A stretch of DNA of 64,000 nt from an uncultured Gammaproteobacteria bacterium (GTDB lineage Bacteria; Pseudomonadota; Gammaproteobacteria; HK1). The notes under the pieces were generated by a model. It was not told the origin of the DNA, did not search any database, and saw nothing but the letters and a program-made list of their open reading frames with translations. Positions 52,338 to 61,963 of the stretch are shown here, piece by piece. Both the position numbers and the translations under genes were made by a program. The stretch spans positions 3,029,001 to 3,093,000 of the forward strand of contig OY282353.1 in NCBI GenBank assembly GCA_958295465.1. Direction: 5' to 3'. The stretch's first letter is position 1; every line of letters begins with the position of its first letter.

Positions 52338-53141
52338 GTGAAGATTCGCGCCCGACTCACCCTGTTGCTCGTCGCTGCGGCCGGCGCCGTGCACGCTGCC
52401 GACCCGAACGATCTGAACCGGCTCCGCGAGACCCTCGCCTGCGAAGAATGCGATCTGCGCCGGGCGGATCTGAAGCACGCGGATCTCGCCGGCGCCCGGC
52501 TCGCAGGGGCTTCGCTCTCGGATGCGGAGCTCAAGGAAGCGGTCCTGAAGAACGCGGACCTCACCGGCGCCGACCTGCGCCGCGCGGAGCTGGGGAAGGC
52601 GGATCTCTCGGGGATCCGGGCGGGTCGCGCGATCCTGCTCGGGGCGGATGCGGAGAAGGCGTCGTTCGCCGCCGCCGACCTCACCGGCGCGAAGCTCGCC
52701 GACTCCGAGCTGGAGCACGCGGACCTCACCGGCGCCCGGCTCGACGACGCCGATCTGCGGCGCGCGGATCTGGAGCGGTCGAAGTTCGACGGCGCCGAGG
52801 CCGCCGGAGCGGATTTCCGTCAGGCCGATCTCGAACGGGCGAGTTTCCGCGGTGCGCGACTCGACGGCTCGGACCTGCGCCGCGCGCGCCTGTCTCGGAC
52901 CTTGATGACGGACGCGCGCCTGCGGGACGTGAAGCTGAAGGGCGCGGTGCTGAGCCGCACCGACTTCACCGGCGCCGACCTGACCGGCGCGGACTTCGAC
53001 GGAGCGCATTTCCGCCGGACGATCCTCGCGGGCGCGGACCTGACCGGCGCGGAAGACCTCACCGCAAAGCAGCTCCAATCGGCCTGCGGCGACGCCGGGA
53101 CAAAGCTGCCGGACGGCCTGACGGTGCGCCCCTGCCGTTGA
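52338..53141 (+). CDS. exported pentapeptide-repeat protein
   Basis: This protein of about 267 residues starts at GTG 52338 with a signal peptide (KIRARLTLLLVAAAGAVHAA). After a CEEC pair come ~35 pentapeptides of A(D/N)Lxx type (LRRADLKHADLAGARLAGAS ...), forming a right-handed quadrilateral beta helix in the periplasm. Family roles include structural scaffolds and DNA-gyrase mimicry; export argues against gyrase. The last 27 bases (gacggcctgacggtgcgcccctgcc) recur after the stop at 53184-53208. It is located between the 111-bp direct repeats. Confidence 0.88.
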   Translation: MKIRARLTLLLVAAAGAVHAADPNDLNRLRETLACEECDLRRADLKHADLAGARLAGASLSDAELKEAVLKNADLTGADLRRAELGKADLSGIRAGRAILLGADAEKASFAAADLTGAKLADSELEHADLTGARLDDADLRRADLERSKFDGAEAAGADFRQADLERASFRGARLDGSDLRRARLSRTLMTDARLRDVKLKGAVLSRTDFTGADLTGADFDGAHFRRTILAGADLTGAEDLTAKQLQSACGDAGTKLPDGLTVRPCR

Positions 53142-53230
53142 GGCTTTGGCCAGCGTTCGCGTCCGCAAAACCCATTCATGCGGGACGGCCTGACGGTGCG
53201 CCCCTGCCATTGAGGAACAATTCGAATCCC

Positions 53231-54787
53231 ATGTCCGCCCCCTCTCGACGGCGCGCGCGCAGGGACCGTCGCGAACGCCGCGGCGCGGCGGCCGCGGTGC
53301 CGCGCCTGCCCTGGCGCACCGTGCGCAACCCGCATCCCCCGGCCCGGGTCCTGAGCGAAGATCAGATCGAGGCGATCCACCGGACATCGCTGCACGTGCT
53401 GCGCGACATCGGCATGAAGGTGCTCAGCCCGAAGGCGCGGGCGCTGTACGCGGGCGCCGGCGCGAACGCCGACGAGGACACCGCGATGGTGCGCTTCGAT
53501 CCCGCGATGGTCGAGGAGTACATGGCGAAGGCGCCGCCTTCGTACACCATCGAGGCGCGCAACCCCGCGAAGTCGCCCACCTTCGGCGGCAACGTCATCA
53601 ACTTCGGGCTGGTCGGCGGGCCGTCGTTCGTCTCCGATCTGGATCGTGGCCGCCGCGCCGGGGACTACGAGGACTTCCGCAACTTCATGAAGCTGTCGCA
53701 TTCGTTCGACATCATCCACCTGGGTGGCGCGGCCCCCCTCGCGCCTCTGGACCTGCCCGCCGCGACCCGCCACCTGGACATGTACTACGCCGCGATCACC
53801 TTGCACGACAAGGTCTGGGGTGCGTCGCTGCTCGGCGGATACCGCGCCCATGACGCGGTGGAGATGGCCTGCATCGCGCACGGGGTGACGCGCGACGAGC
53901 TTGCGGCGCAGCCGATCGTCAGCGGCGGGATCAACACGAACTCACCGCGCCAGCTTGATGCGAACATGTCGGACGGGATGATCGAGCTCGCCTCGGTCGG
54001 CCAGCCGGTCATCGTGACCCCGTTCACGTTGCTCGGTGCGATGGCCCCCACCACCATCGCCGGCGCGCTCGTCCTGCAGAACGCCGAGGCGCTGGCGGGG
54101 ATGGTGCTGTGCCAGATCGTGCGTCCCGGCACCCCCGTCGCCTACGGCGGCTTCACCTCCAACGTGGACATGAAGAGCGGGGCCCCCGCGTTCGGCACCC
54201 CCGAGTACGCGAAGGCGACCCAGGCCGGCGCCCAGCTCGCACGGCGCTACCACGTCCCCTTCCGCGCGAGCAGCACCAACGCATCGAACGCGGTGGATGC
54301 CCAGGCCGCGTACGAGAGCGAGATGTCGCTGTGGGCCTCGGTGATGGCACACACCAACATCGTCAACCACGCGGCGGGATGGCTCGAAGGCGGGCTCACC
54401 GCCTCGTACGAGAAGCTCGTGATCGACGCCGAGATGTGCCAGCTCATCGCCGAATACCTGGAGCCGGTGGTGGTCGATGACGACACCCTGGCCGTCGACG
54501 CCATCGCCGAGGTGCAGCCGGGCGGCCACTTCTTCGGGGCAACGCACACTCTGGCGCGCTATGAAGACGTCTTCTACAAGCCGATCGTGTCGGACTGGCG
54601 CAACTTCGAGACGTGGCAGGACGCCGGCGCGCTCTCCGCGGCCCGGCGGGCGAGCGCGATCTGGAAGCAACTGCTCGCGGAGTACGAACCGCCGCCGCTC
54701 GATCCGGGCATCGACGAGGCGTTGCGCGAGTACGTCATCAAGCGCAAGCGCGCCATCGAGGCGGGCGAAGTCGAACTCGAGCAGTAG
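53231..54787 (+). CDS. trimethylamine methyltransferase (MttB) family protein, non-pyrrolysine type
   Basis: This is a 518-residue TIM-barrel methyltransferase of the MttB superfamily. Residues 1-35 are arginine-rich (SAPSRRRARRDRRERRG). The family core contains GMKVLSPKARALYAGAGA, GGNVINFGLVGGPSF and NTNSPRQLDANMSDGM, and no in-frame amber codon occupies the pyrrolysine position. Non-Pyl members demethylate glycine betaine, proline betaine or carnitine together with a corrinoid protein, which is not encoded nearby. The ATG 53231 follows a direct repeat of the pentapeptide gene end. Substrate is unknown. Confidence 0.88.
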   Translation: MSAPSRRRARRDRRERRGAAAAVPRLPWRTVRNPHPPARVLSEDQIEAIHRTSLHVLRDIGMKVLSPKARALYAGAGANADEDTAMVRFDPAMVEEYMAKAPPSYTIEARNPAKSPTFGGNVINFGLVGGPSFVSDLDRGRRAGDYEDFRNFMKLSHSFDIIHLGGAAPLAPLDLPAATRHLDMYYAAITLHDKVWGASLLGGYRAHDAVEMACIAHGVTRDELAAQPIVSGGINTNSPRQLDANMSDGMIELASVGQPVIVTPFTLLGAMAPTTIAGALVLQNAEALAGMVLCQIVRPGTPVAYGGFTSNVDMKSGAPAFGTPEYAKATQAGAQLARRYHVPFRASSTNASNAVDAQAAYESEMSLWASVMAHTNIVNHAAGWLEGGLTASYEKLVIDAEMCQLIAEYLEPVVVDDDTLAVDAIAEVQPGGHFFGATHTLARYEDVFYKPIVSDWRNFETWQDAGALSAARRASAIWKQLLAEYEPPPLDPGIDEALREYVIKRKRAIEAGEVELEQ

Positions 54788-54898
54788 TCCCTTACCCGTG
54801 GAATTTTCGACAGAACGACGAAGAATCGTTCGCCGGCAGGCGATTGATTCCGTGACGCCGGTCCCGGGTTCACGATCGGCGCCTGGTTCCGGCCATGC
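54788..54898 (+). repeat. 111-bp direct repeat, copy 2
   Basis: Begins directly at the MttB stop codon; see copy 1 at 52168-52278. Confidence 0.85.
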
Positions 54899-55017
54899 CG
54901 ATGCCAGGTCGGGAGGGTCGGGTCGCAGAGCTTGAAACCCCGACGCACCGCGCGGGCGCGGCGGATGCGTGCCGGGAGGTCGGAGACGGCTCCTCGGAGG
55001 TCCCCGGCCCGCCCGCG

Positions 55018-55431
55018 CTACCGATCGAAGATGATGCCGCCTCCGCCGCCGGGACGGCCGCCCCCGCCGAGGTCCGGGGGCATGGCGCCGGGCACCACGA
55101 TGCGCGACGCCTCTTCCCGCCGCATCTCCTGGGCGCGCTCGCTCAGCCGCTCCACCGCCGCCTGGACCGCCTGGGGGAATTTCGAGAATGCATCCCTCAG
55201 GGAATCGGCCTCGATGGGGGACTGGACCGGGATCGGTCCGAGTTGCGAGACGATGGTGGTCTCGGCGATGTAGGTGGTGGGGCGGGTGGGATCGGGGCTG
55301 CCGTCGTGCCTGACCGGCTGGAACCTGCGGATCGTCGCGAGCCGCATGTCGCTGAACACGTCCTCGCGGTGGAGGTTGTCGAGATCGGCTCTGATCTCGT
55401 CGATGCGCTGGCCTGCCTGCCGCTCGCTCAC
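55018..55431 (-). CDS. hypothetical cytosolic protein
   Basis: This 137-residue protein from GTG 55431 (VSERQAGQRIDEIRADLDNL) has a helical N-terminus, a central beta region (PTTYIAETTIVSQLGPIPVQ), a helical segment with AAVERLSERAQEMRREEASR and a glycine-rich tail GGGGRPGGGGGIIFDR. No family is recognised and there is no signal peptide. It sits alone between MttB and the Dpp-type operon, transcribed in the direction of neither neighbour's coupling. An alternative upstream start lacks conservation-like features. Confidence 0.65.
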   Translation of the reverse strand: MSERQAGQRIDEIRADLDNLHREDVFSDMRLATIRRFQPVRHDGSPDPTRPTTYIAETTIVSQLGPIPVQSPIEADSLRDAFSKFPQAVQAAVERLSERAQEMRREEASRIVVPGAMPPDLGGGGRPGGGGGIIFDR

Positions 55432-55690
55432 GTCTGGATTCTCCTGGAAGCGCCCGAATTTCCGGGGCGGGAGTGTAGCACAGGCCCGCCTTGGGCCCGG
55501 CTTGCGGAGCGGGGTGCGCGTCTGCAAGTTGCAGGGCCGCCGTCCGGCCCGACGAGGCGCGGTGCGCGGCCCGGCCATGCCCTGCCCGCGGACCGGCGCC
55601 GGGAACCCCGAGCGTCCGTTGGTGTCGGTGCAGCCGCTCTTCTCCTCCGGCTTTTTTTCCCCGACGCCGGGGACGTCGGGTGGCGACCGT

Positions 55691-57808
55691 CTACCGGTGT
55701 ACGTGCAACCGCTCTTCCTGCGCCGGCACCACGATGACCGGCTCGATCTGCTGCAGCTCTTCGAGCGGAATGTGGCAGGCGATGGCGTGGGTCTCCGAGG
55801 CCATCTGCACGGGTGGGCGCTCGTCGTCGCAGATCGTCCCCACCTTGCGCGGACAGCGGGTGCTGAACGGACATCCCTCCGGTGGGTTCAGCACGCTCGG
55901 CAGGTTGCCTTCGAGCACGATCTCGCGCTTGGTGACCTCCGGGTCGGCAATCGGCACCGCCGAGAGCAGGGCCTCGGTGTACGGATGGTACGGGGGCGCG
56001 AAGATGGCCTCGGTGGCGCCGCGCTCCATGATCTGGCCGAGGTACATCACCACGATGCGGTCGGAGAGGTAGCGCACCACACTCAAGTCGTGGCTGATGA
56101 AGAGCAGCGTGGTCTTGTGCTCGCGCTGGATCTCCATCAGCAGCTCCGTCACCGCGGCCGCCACCGAGACGTCGAGGGCCGACACCGGCTCGTCGGCGAT
56201 CACCATCGAGGGGTTGCCGGCGAACGCGCGGGCGATGCCGATGCGCTGCTTCTGCCCACCCGAGAGCTGGCGCGGGCGCCGGATGTAGAAGTCGCGCGGC
56301 AGCTTGACGATGTCGAGGAGCTCCAGCACCCGTTCCTGGATCTTCCTCTTGTCCGTCTCGACCCCGAATTTCCTGATGACCCGTCCGATCTGGGCCCCGA
56401 TGGTATGGCTGGGGTTCAGCGTGTCGAACGGGTTCTGGAACACCATCTGCAGCGAGCCGATCTGCCGCGGCGAGCGTTCGCGCACCGGGATCTTCGAGAT
56501 CTCGTTGCCGTCGTGACGGATCCGGCCGTCCGTCGCCGTCTCCAGCCCCATGAGCACCTTCGCGAAGGTCGACTTCCCGCAGCCGGACTCGCCGACGATG
56601 GCGACGGTCTCCCCGCGCCGGGCGTCGAAGTTGAGCTGCTCGTTCGCCTTCACGTGCATGGTGCCGGTGCCGGCCAGGATCGCCCTGATCGATCGGTCGT
56701 GGACCTCGTAGTACTTCTGCATGTCTTCCACCGCGAGGACCGCATCGCCGATCTCCATCGGGTCCTTCGCCTCGCCGTGCGCGACCTCCTTTCCGTGGTC
56801 GATCTCCCTCCATCGCAGGCAGCGCACCCGGTGGTCGCTCGTCGCGGCGCCCGCCACCGACTCCATCGCCACGTCCTTCGCGTCGCAGCGCCCGTCCTGG
56901 AAGAAATCGCAGCGGGGGCCGAAGTTGCATCCGCGCGGCCGCTCGTGCGGGAGAGGCAATTGCCCGGCGATGGGCCTGAGCGGGGCCGCGTTCTTGTCCG
57001 CGGTGGGCAGCGGGATGCAGCCGAACAATCCGTGGGTGTAGGGATGCTTCGGCCACGTGAACAGGGAGTTGATGGTGCCTTCCTCGACCACCTCGCCCGA
57101 GTACATGACGAAGACCCGGTCGCAGACCTCCAGGATGAGGCCGAGGTTGTGCGAGATGTAGATCTGCGAGGTGCCGTACTTGCGGCTGATGTCGGTGATG
57201 AGCTTCGTGATGCCGGCCTCGACGGTGACGTCGAGGGCCGTGGTCGGCTCGTCGAGGAGCAGCAGCGAGGGGTTCGAGAGCAGGGCCATCGCGATGACCA
57301 CCCGCTGCTGCTGGCCACCGGAGATCTGGTGCGGATACGCCGCCATGACCCGTTCCGGGTCGGGAAGCCGCACGTCGGTGAGCACCTGCACCGCGCGTTC
57401 CCATGCCTCCGAATCGGAGATGTTCTCGTGGGTCGTCGGCACCTCCTTGAGCTGGGTGCCGAGGGTCAGGCTGGGGTTGAGGGCCGCGAACGGCTCTTGG
57501 TAGATCATCGAGATGTGCGAGCCCCGCAGCTTGCGCAGCTCGTCGGGCGGAAGCTCCGTCAGCTCCACCCCCTTGAACCTGATGCTGCCGCTCTTGATGG
57601 TCCCGTTGTTTCCCATGTACTGCATGATGGCCATCGCCACCGTGGACTTGCCGCAGCCGGACTCGCCGACCAGCCCGATGCTCTCGCCCTTCTGCACGGT
57701 GAGCGAGAAGTCGATCACGGCCGGGATCTCCCCCGCCCGCGTCCAGTACGAAAGGTTCAGATCCGTGATTTCGAGGACCGGCGCGTTCTCGTCGAAGCTC
57801 ACCGCCAT
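55691..57808 (-). CDS. oligopeptide-type ABC transporter, fused dual ATPase (DppD-DppF)
   Basis: This is a 705-residue fusion of two ATPases. The N-terminal half has Walker A GLVGESGCGKSTVAMA near residue 46, signature QISGGQQQR and Walker B LLLLDEPTTALDVT, then a cysteine-containing CNFGPRCDFF segment typical of Dpp/Opp ATPases. The second half has GESGCGKSTFAKVLMG, QLSGGQKQRIGIA and IADEPVSALDVS, ending with a similar CPFSTRCPRK element. It powers the permeases encoded upstream. It is the last gene of the operon, 94 bases after DppC. Confidence 0.92.
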   Translation of the reverse strand: MAVSFDENAPVLEITDLNLSYWTRAGEIPAVIDFSLTVQKGESIGLVGESGCGKSTVAMAIMQYMGNNGTIKSGSIRFKGVELTELPPDELRKLRGSHISMIYQEPFAALNPSLTLGTQLKEVPTTHENISDSEAWERAVQVLTDVRLPDPERVMAAYPHQISGGQQQRVVIAMALLSNPSLLLLDEPTTALDVTVEAGITKLITDISRKYGTSQIYISHNLGLILEVCDRVFVMYSGEVVEEGTINSLFTWPKHPYTHGLFGCIPLPTADKNAAPLRPIAGQLPLPHERPRGCNFGPRCDFFQDGRCDAKDVAMESVAGAATSDHRVRCLRWREIDHGKEVAHGEAKDPMEIGDAVLAVEDMQKYYEVHDRSIRAILAGTGTMHVKANEQLNFDARRGETVAIVGESGCGKSTFAKVLMGLETATDGRIRHDGNEISKIPVRERSPRQIGSLQMVFQNPFDTLNPSHTIGAQIGRVIRKFGVETDKRKIQERVLELLDIVKLPRDFYIRRPRQLSGGQKQRIGIARAFAGNPSMVIADEPVSALDVSVAAAVTELLMEIQREHKTTLLFISHDLSVVRYLSDRIVVMYLGQIMERGATEAIFAPPYHPYTEALLSAVPIADPEVTKREIVLEGNLPSVLNPPEGCPFSTRCPRKVGTICDDERPPVQMASETHAIACHIPLEELQQIEPVIVVPAQEERLHVHR

Positions 57809-57902
57809 GGGTCCGTCCTCCTGGTGCCGCCCGCCGGGGTCGGGGGCGGTCGTTGTCCGGGGCGGGCGCCCGGCGCCCCCAAAGGCGCCGGGACGCTCGC
57901 GG

Positions 57903-58805
57903 TCAGTCGCGAAGCGAGATCTCGCGCAAGCCGTCGGCCATCAGGTTGAAGCCGAGGATCAGCGACGAGATGGCCAGGCACGGATACACCGTCATGTGCG
58001 GGAAGGCGAGCGCCATCTGCCGCGTCTCGTTGATCATCCCGCCCCAGTCCGGGTCCGGGGGAGGAAGCCCGAGGCCGAGGAAGCCGAGCACGCCGATGGT
58101 GATGATGACGTAGCCGAGCCGCAGGCAGCCGTCCACGATGAGGGGGCCGCGGGCGTTCGGCAGGATCTCGATGAGCATGATGCGCCAGGCCGTCTCGCCG
58201 CGGGTCTCTGCCGCCGCCACGTACTCCCGGTTGCGGAGATCGAGCACCAGGCCGCGCACGATGCGCATCACCAGCGGCCCCGTCGCGAAGGTCACCGCGA
58301 ACACGATGTTGAGCGGCGAGGCGCCGATGGTGGCGATGATCAGGATGTAGAGCACCAGCACCGGGAACGCGAGGATGATGTTCGCGACGCCCGACAGCAC
58401 GTCGTCGATCCAGCCCCGGTAGTACCCCGCCGCCAGCCCCAGCACGATACCCACCACGTAGGCGCAGATCGCCGCGATCGGCGCCCAGGTCAGGACCGTG
58501 CGTGCGCCCCATACGATGCGCGAGAGGATGTCGCGTCCGATGTTGTCCGCGCCCAGGATGAAGGTGTCGGTCCAGCAGGCGCCGGCGACGGGGATCGGCG
58601 TGCCGGGCTTCGCGAACGCCTGCAACGTCGCGTTCGGATCGCAGGGCGCGAAGAGTGGTGCGCCGAGGGCCATGATCGCCCAGAACAGGACAAGGGCGGT
58701 TCCGGCCATGCCGACGACGCTCTCGCGCAGCAGCGCGAACGACTTGGCCGCGTTCCACAGCGCGGAGCCGAAGCCGGGAGCGGGCACTGTCGCGGTTGTC
58801 GCCAT
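57903..58805 (-). CDS. DppC-type ABC permease
   Basis: This is a 300-residue inner-membrane permease with about six transmembrane segments. The start MATTATVPAPGFGS is followed by VGMAGTALVLFWAIMALGAP. The typical DppC sequence LGADNIGRDILSRIVWGART lies near residue 84 and the EAA-like loop is YVAAAETRGETAWRIMLIEILP near 193. It forms the transmembrane channel with the DppB-type subunit encoded just upstream (10-base gap). Confidence 0.92.
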   Translation of the reverse strand: MATTATVPAPGFGSALWNAAKSFALLRESVVGMAGTALVLFWAIMALGAPLFAPCDPNATLQAFAKPGTPIPVAGACWTDTFILGADNIGRDILSRIVWGARTVLTWAPIAAICAYVVGIVLGLAAGYYRGWIDDVLSGVANIILAFPVLVLYILIIATIGASPLNIVFAVTFATGPLVMRIVRGLVLDLRNREYVAAAETRGETAWRIMLIEILPNARGPLIVDGCLRLGYVIITIGVLGFLGLGLPPPDPDWGGMINETRQMALAFPHMTVYPCLAISSLILGFNLMADGLREISLRD

Positions 58806-58815
58806 GTCTCGCTCC

Positions 58816-59748
58816 TCAGGTGAACCGGATCCGCGGATTCAGGTAGGTGTAGCCGATGTCGGAGAGCGTCTGGGTGGCGACCACCACGAACACCGCCACC
58901 ATCGACGCCGCCTCGATCAGCAGGATGTCCTGGTTGAGGGACGCCTCCAGCAGCAGCGCTCCGAACCCCTTGTAGGCGAAGAAGAACTCCACCACGATGA
59001 CCCCCGAGAGCAGCCACGGGATCTGGAGCATGATGACCGTGAACGGGGCGATCAGGGCGTTGCGCAGCGCGTGCTTCAGGATCACCGACCGGTACGGGAG
59101 CCCCTTGAGCACCGCGGTGCGGATGTAGTGCGTGGTCATGACCTCGGCCATGGAAGCCCGGGTCATTCTCGCCACGTAGCCGAAGTCGTAGATGACCAGC
59201 ACCGCCACCGGCAGCACGAGCTGCTTCCAGTCGAAGCCGCCGATCATGCTGCTCGTGCCCGGCAGCCAGCCGAGCCCGAACACGAAGATCGCGGCCAGGA
59301 GCGGGGCGCTGGCGAACTCCGGGATCGAGGTGGTGGTGATGCTGGTGACCGAGATGGTGCGGTCGAGGTACGAGCCTTCCTTCATGCCCGACAGGATGCC
59401 GAGCACCAGGGCGAGCGGCACGATGAACGCCATCGCCCAGAACGCGAGGACGGCGGTGTTCCACAGCCGGTCCCACATGAAGTCGTTGATCGGCTTCTTG
59501 AACCGGACCGATTCGCCGAGGTCCCCGGTCACGAAGCCCCACAGCCAGCGGCCGTAGCGCTCGTACAGCGGGTCGTAGTACCCGTTCTCCTCCAACCACA
59601 GCTCGCGCTGCTCCTGGGTCGAGTACTGGCCCAGAACCTTGACCGCGACGCTTTCGACGTTGATTTCGAGCAGCAGGAACAGGAGCGCCGACACGACCAG
59701 CATGATCAGGAGCATCTGACCGAAGCGCTTGAGGATGAAGATGAGCAT
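58816..59748 (-). CDS. DppB-type ABC permease
   Basis: This is a 310-residue inner-membrane permease that starts at ATG 59748, MLIFILKRFGQMLLIMLVVS, a typical DppB N-terminus. It continues with RYGRWLWGFVTGDLGESVRF near residue 66 and the EAA-type segment YIRTAVLKGLPYRSVILKHALRNA near 210. A long possible N-terminal extension lacks family features and was rejected. It pairs with DppC. The substrate-binding gene lies 103 bases upstream. Confidence 0.92.
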   Translation of the reverse strand: MLIFILKRFGQMLLIMLVVSALLFLLLEINVESVAVKVLGQYSTQEQRELWLEENGYYDPLYERYGRWLWGFVTGDLGESVRFKKPINDFMWDRLWNTAVLAFWAMAFIVPLALVLGILSGMKEGSYLDRTISVTSITTTSIPEFASAPLLAAIFVFGLGWLPGTSSMIGGFDWKQLVLPVAVLVIYDFGYVARMTRASMAEVMTTHYIRTAVLKGLPYRSVILKHALRNALIAPFTVIMLQIPWLLSGVIVVEFFFAYKGFGALLLEASLNQDILLIEAASMVAVFVVVATQTLSDIGYTYLNPRIRFT

Positions 59749-59851
59749 GAGGCCACTCCTTCGCAGCGCTACGGCGCGAGAACGAATGCGCAGACCACGC
59801 CGCCGCCCGGACGGGCGACGGCGGTCGGGGATCGGGTCCGAGCCGGGTGGC

Positions 59852-61525
59852 TCAGCCCTGCCAAGCGAGCTCCTCGGGAAAGATGTATCCCGTGGGGTGG
59901 ATCTTGAAGCCCAGCACACGCTTGTCGAACGCGGCGAACTGGCCGCGCCACAGCGGCTGGGTGATCGGGCCGCGCTCCTGCATGATGGTCTCGAGCCGGC
60001 CGATGATCTCGGTGCGCTCGGCGATGTCGAGCGTGCCTTCCGCCTTGGTCAGCAGCGTGTCGAACTCGGCGTCGCTGAAGCGCGACTCGTTCCACGGCAC
60101 CCCGGAACGGTAGGCCAGGGCCAGCACCATGAAGCCCAGCGGGCGATGCGCCCACGAGGTGAACCCGAAGGGCACCTTGTCCCACACGTCCCAGAACTGG
60201 GCCGACGGCATCAGGTTGATGTTCACGCGGATGCCGGCCTCCTTCCATTGCTCCACCATCGCCTGCACCGCCTGCAGCTCCCAGGCCGGCTCCTTCTTCG
60301 AGGCGATCTCCATATCGATGCCGTCCGGATAGCCGGCCTCGGCCAGCAGCTTCTTCGCGGCCTCGACGTCGCGGTTCATGAACGGCAGCTTCTTGTAATC
60401 GGGGTGCACCGGGCATACGTGGTGATGCTCGCCCGGCGAGCCGATGTTGCGGTAGGCCAGCTCGAGGCAGCGCGGGGTGTCCACCGCGAGACGCATCGCC
60501 CGCGAGATGCGGGGGTCCTTGAACTCCTCGCGATCCATCTGCAGCCGGGCCACCCCGGTCCCCGCGGTGATCACCTCGTGGAGCGTGGTGTGCGGGAGGC
60601 TCTTGAGGATGTCGAGGGTGTTCACGTCCGTGTCGCCGCTGTACTGGCCGTGCACCTGCTGCGAGGCCAGCGCCCCCACGGTCGCGGACGGGTCGTCGCC
60701 GAGATCGACGTAGATCAACTCGTCGATGAAGGTCTCGCCGCCCCACCAGCCGTCGCGCTTCCTGAGCACCGCCGTCTCGCCGACGCTCTGCTCGACCAGG
60801 GGATAGGGGCCGGTGCCGTTCGAGCCGGGGCCGAACTTGCCGCCCTCCTCCGGATCGAGCATGGCGAACGGATAGTGGAACAGATGCTCCGGCACCGCGA
60901 CCTGCGCCGCCTTGAGGTTGAGGCGCACGGTGTGGTCGTCCACCTTCTCGATGGCGTTGGCGTCCCAGAGCCGGGTGCTCTTCTTCGGGTTGCCCTTGTC
61001 GTCCTTCTCGCCGGTCTCGTACTCATCGAGCATGTAGCCCTTCATCAGGCCGAGCACCGAGGAGCCGGTGCTCGGTTCCAGGCAGTGCTCGATGTTCCAG
61101 ATGACGTCATCGGCGGTGAAGTCCCGGCCGTTGTGCCACTTGGTCTTCTGCAGGTGCAGATCCCACGTCTTGAGGTCGTCGCTCGCCTCCCACTTGCTGC
61201 AGAGGTAGGGCCGGGTGACGTTGTCGGAGCCGGTCTTGGTCAGGTATTCGTGGGTGCCGCGTCCCTGGTTCGAGTCGTGCAGCCAGGAATAGGTATGCGG
61301 ATCGTCGACCTTGTACACGCGCATCGAGATGCGCAGCGAGCCGCCCTTGGGCATGTCCGCCGCCCTGGCGGATCTCGGTGCGATCATGCCCATCATGCCG
61401 TAGGCGGCGGTCGCGGAGACGCCGAGCAGCGTCGAGTAGCGGATGAACTCGCGGCGGCTCAGCCTGCCCTCGTTGAACTGCTGCTTCAGTTGCTTGAGTC
61501 CGGGATGTTCTCGTTCTCTCGTCAT
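59852..61525 (-). CDS. family 5 (oligopeptide-type) solute-binding protein with TAT signal
   Basis: This is a 557-residue protein. The N-terminus contains a twin-arginine signal (RLSRREFIRYSTLLG, then AATAAYGMMGM) cleaved near ARAADMP, so it is exported folded. The mature part matches DppA-like SBP_bac_5 (KWHNGRDFTADDVIWNIEH, GTGPYPLVEQ, AYRNIGSPGEHHH). It captures peptides or other compounds such as opines, betaines or glycosides for the Dpp-type importer. GGAGACTC precedes the ATG 61525. It is the first gene of a four-gene operon. Confidence 0.92.
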   Translation of the reverse strand: MTREREHPGLKQLKQQFNEGRLSRREFIRYSTLLGVSATAAYGMMGMIAPRSARAADMPKGGSLRISMRVYKVDDPHTYSWLHDSNQGRGTHEYLTKTGSDNVTRPYLCSKWEASDDLKTWDLHLQKTKWHNGRDFTADDVIWNIEHCLEPSTGSSVLGLMKGYMLDEYETGEKDDKGNPKKSTRLWDANAIEKVDDHTVRLNLKAAQVAVPEHLFHYPFAMLDPEEGGKFGPGSNGTGPYPLVEQSVGETAVLRKRDGWWGGETFIDELIYVDLGDDPSATVGALASQQVHGQYSGDTDVNTLDILKSLPHTTLHEVITAGTGVARLQMDREEFKDPRISRAMRLAVDTPRCLELAYRNIGSPGEHHHVCPVHPDYKKLPFMNRDVEAAKKLLAEAGYPDGIDMEIASKKEPAWELQAVQAMVEQWKEAGIRVNINLMPSAQFWDVWDKVPFGFTSWAHRPLGFMVLALAYRSGVPWNESRFSDAEFDTLLTKAEGTLDIAERTEIIGRLETIMQERGPITQPLWRGQFAAFDKRVLGFKIHPTGYIFPEELAWQG

Positions 61526-61963
61526 TGATGAGTCTCCTTGGGATATGTGGGTCACCGGCGCCGCTGGTCGGCGTTGGTCGGAGGCCGGTGTTGCCGGCCC
61601 GGCTGCCCGGACGGCGTCGATCAAGTCAGGAGGTTGATACCGGACGCCGGACACCGCGTGAGGGAGAAGGGTAGTCAAGTCCAATCTGTTTGAGAAGGGC
61701 ATGACGGCAATCTCCGTCGATGCCCCGGGGGCAGGATTCCCCGGCGGTGGCGTATTCCGCGCAAGCGCCGGCGGCCGGCCGGGATGCGCCCGGCCGGCCG
61801 CCGGCAGGTCCACGGCAGATGGATCGTGCCTCACCGGCCGACCGGATTCCCGGTCCGGTTCACCGCCGGCTCGCCGGCTCCGCGGACGAGCACCGGGGGA
61901 GCTCCCCCGGCTTCCTGCGCTATCGTTCACCCCGCCTGCCATCGGATGGACGGAGGATTCCGG
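61526..61963. other. divergent intergenic region rich in palindromes
   Basis: About 440 bases hold no credible gene. A perfect 17-bp inverted repeat with loop ATGCG lies at 61767-61805 (arm gccggcggccggccggg) and a perfect 18-bp palindrome ccgggggagctcccccgg at 61893-61910. The palindromes stand between two divergently transcribed genes, so a simple terminator role is unlikely. Confidence 0.7.

Noticed and set aside
55645..55685. Hairpin next to a run of T as terminator for the Dpp operon
   Set aside because: In the direction of transcription the run follows as A residues, so it does not form a Rho-independent terminator.
59749..59919. N-terminal extension of the DppB permease
   Set aside because: The extension is arginine-rich without family similarity; the standard start MLIFILKRF at 59748 fits the family.
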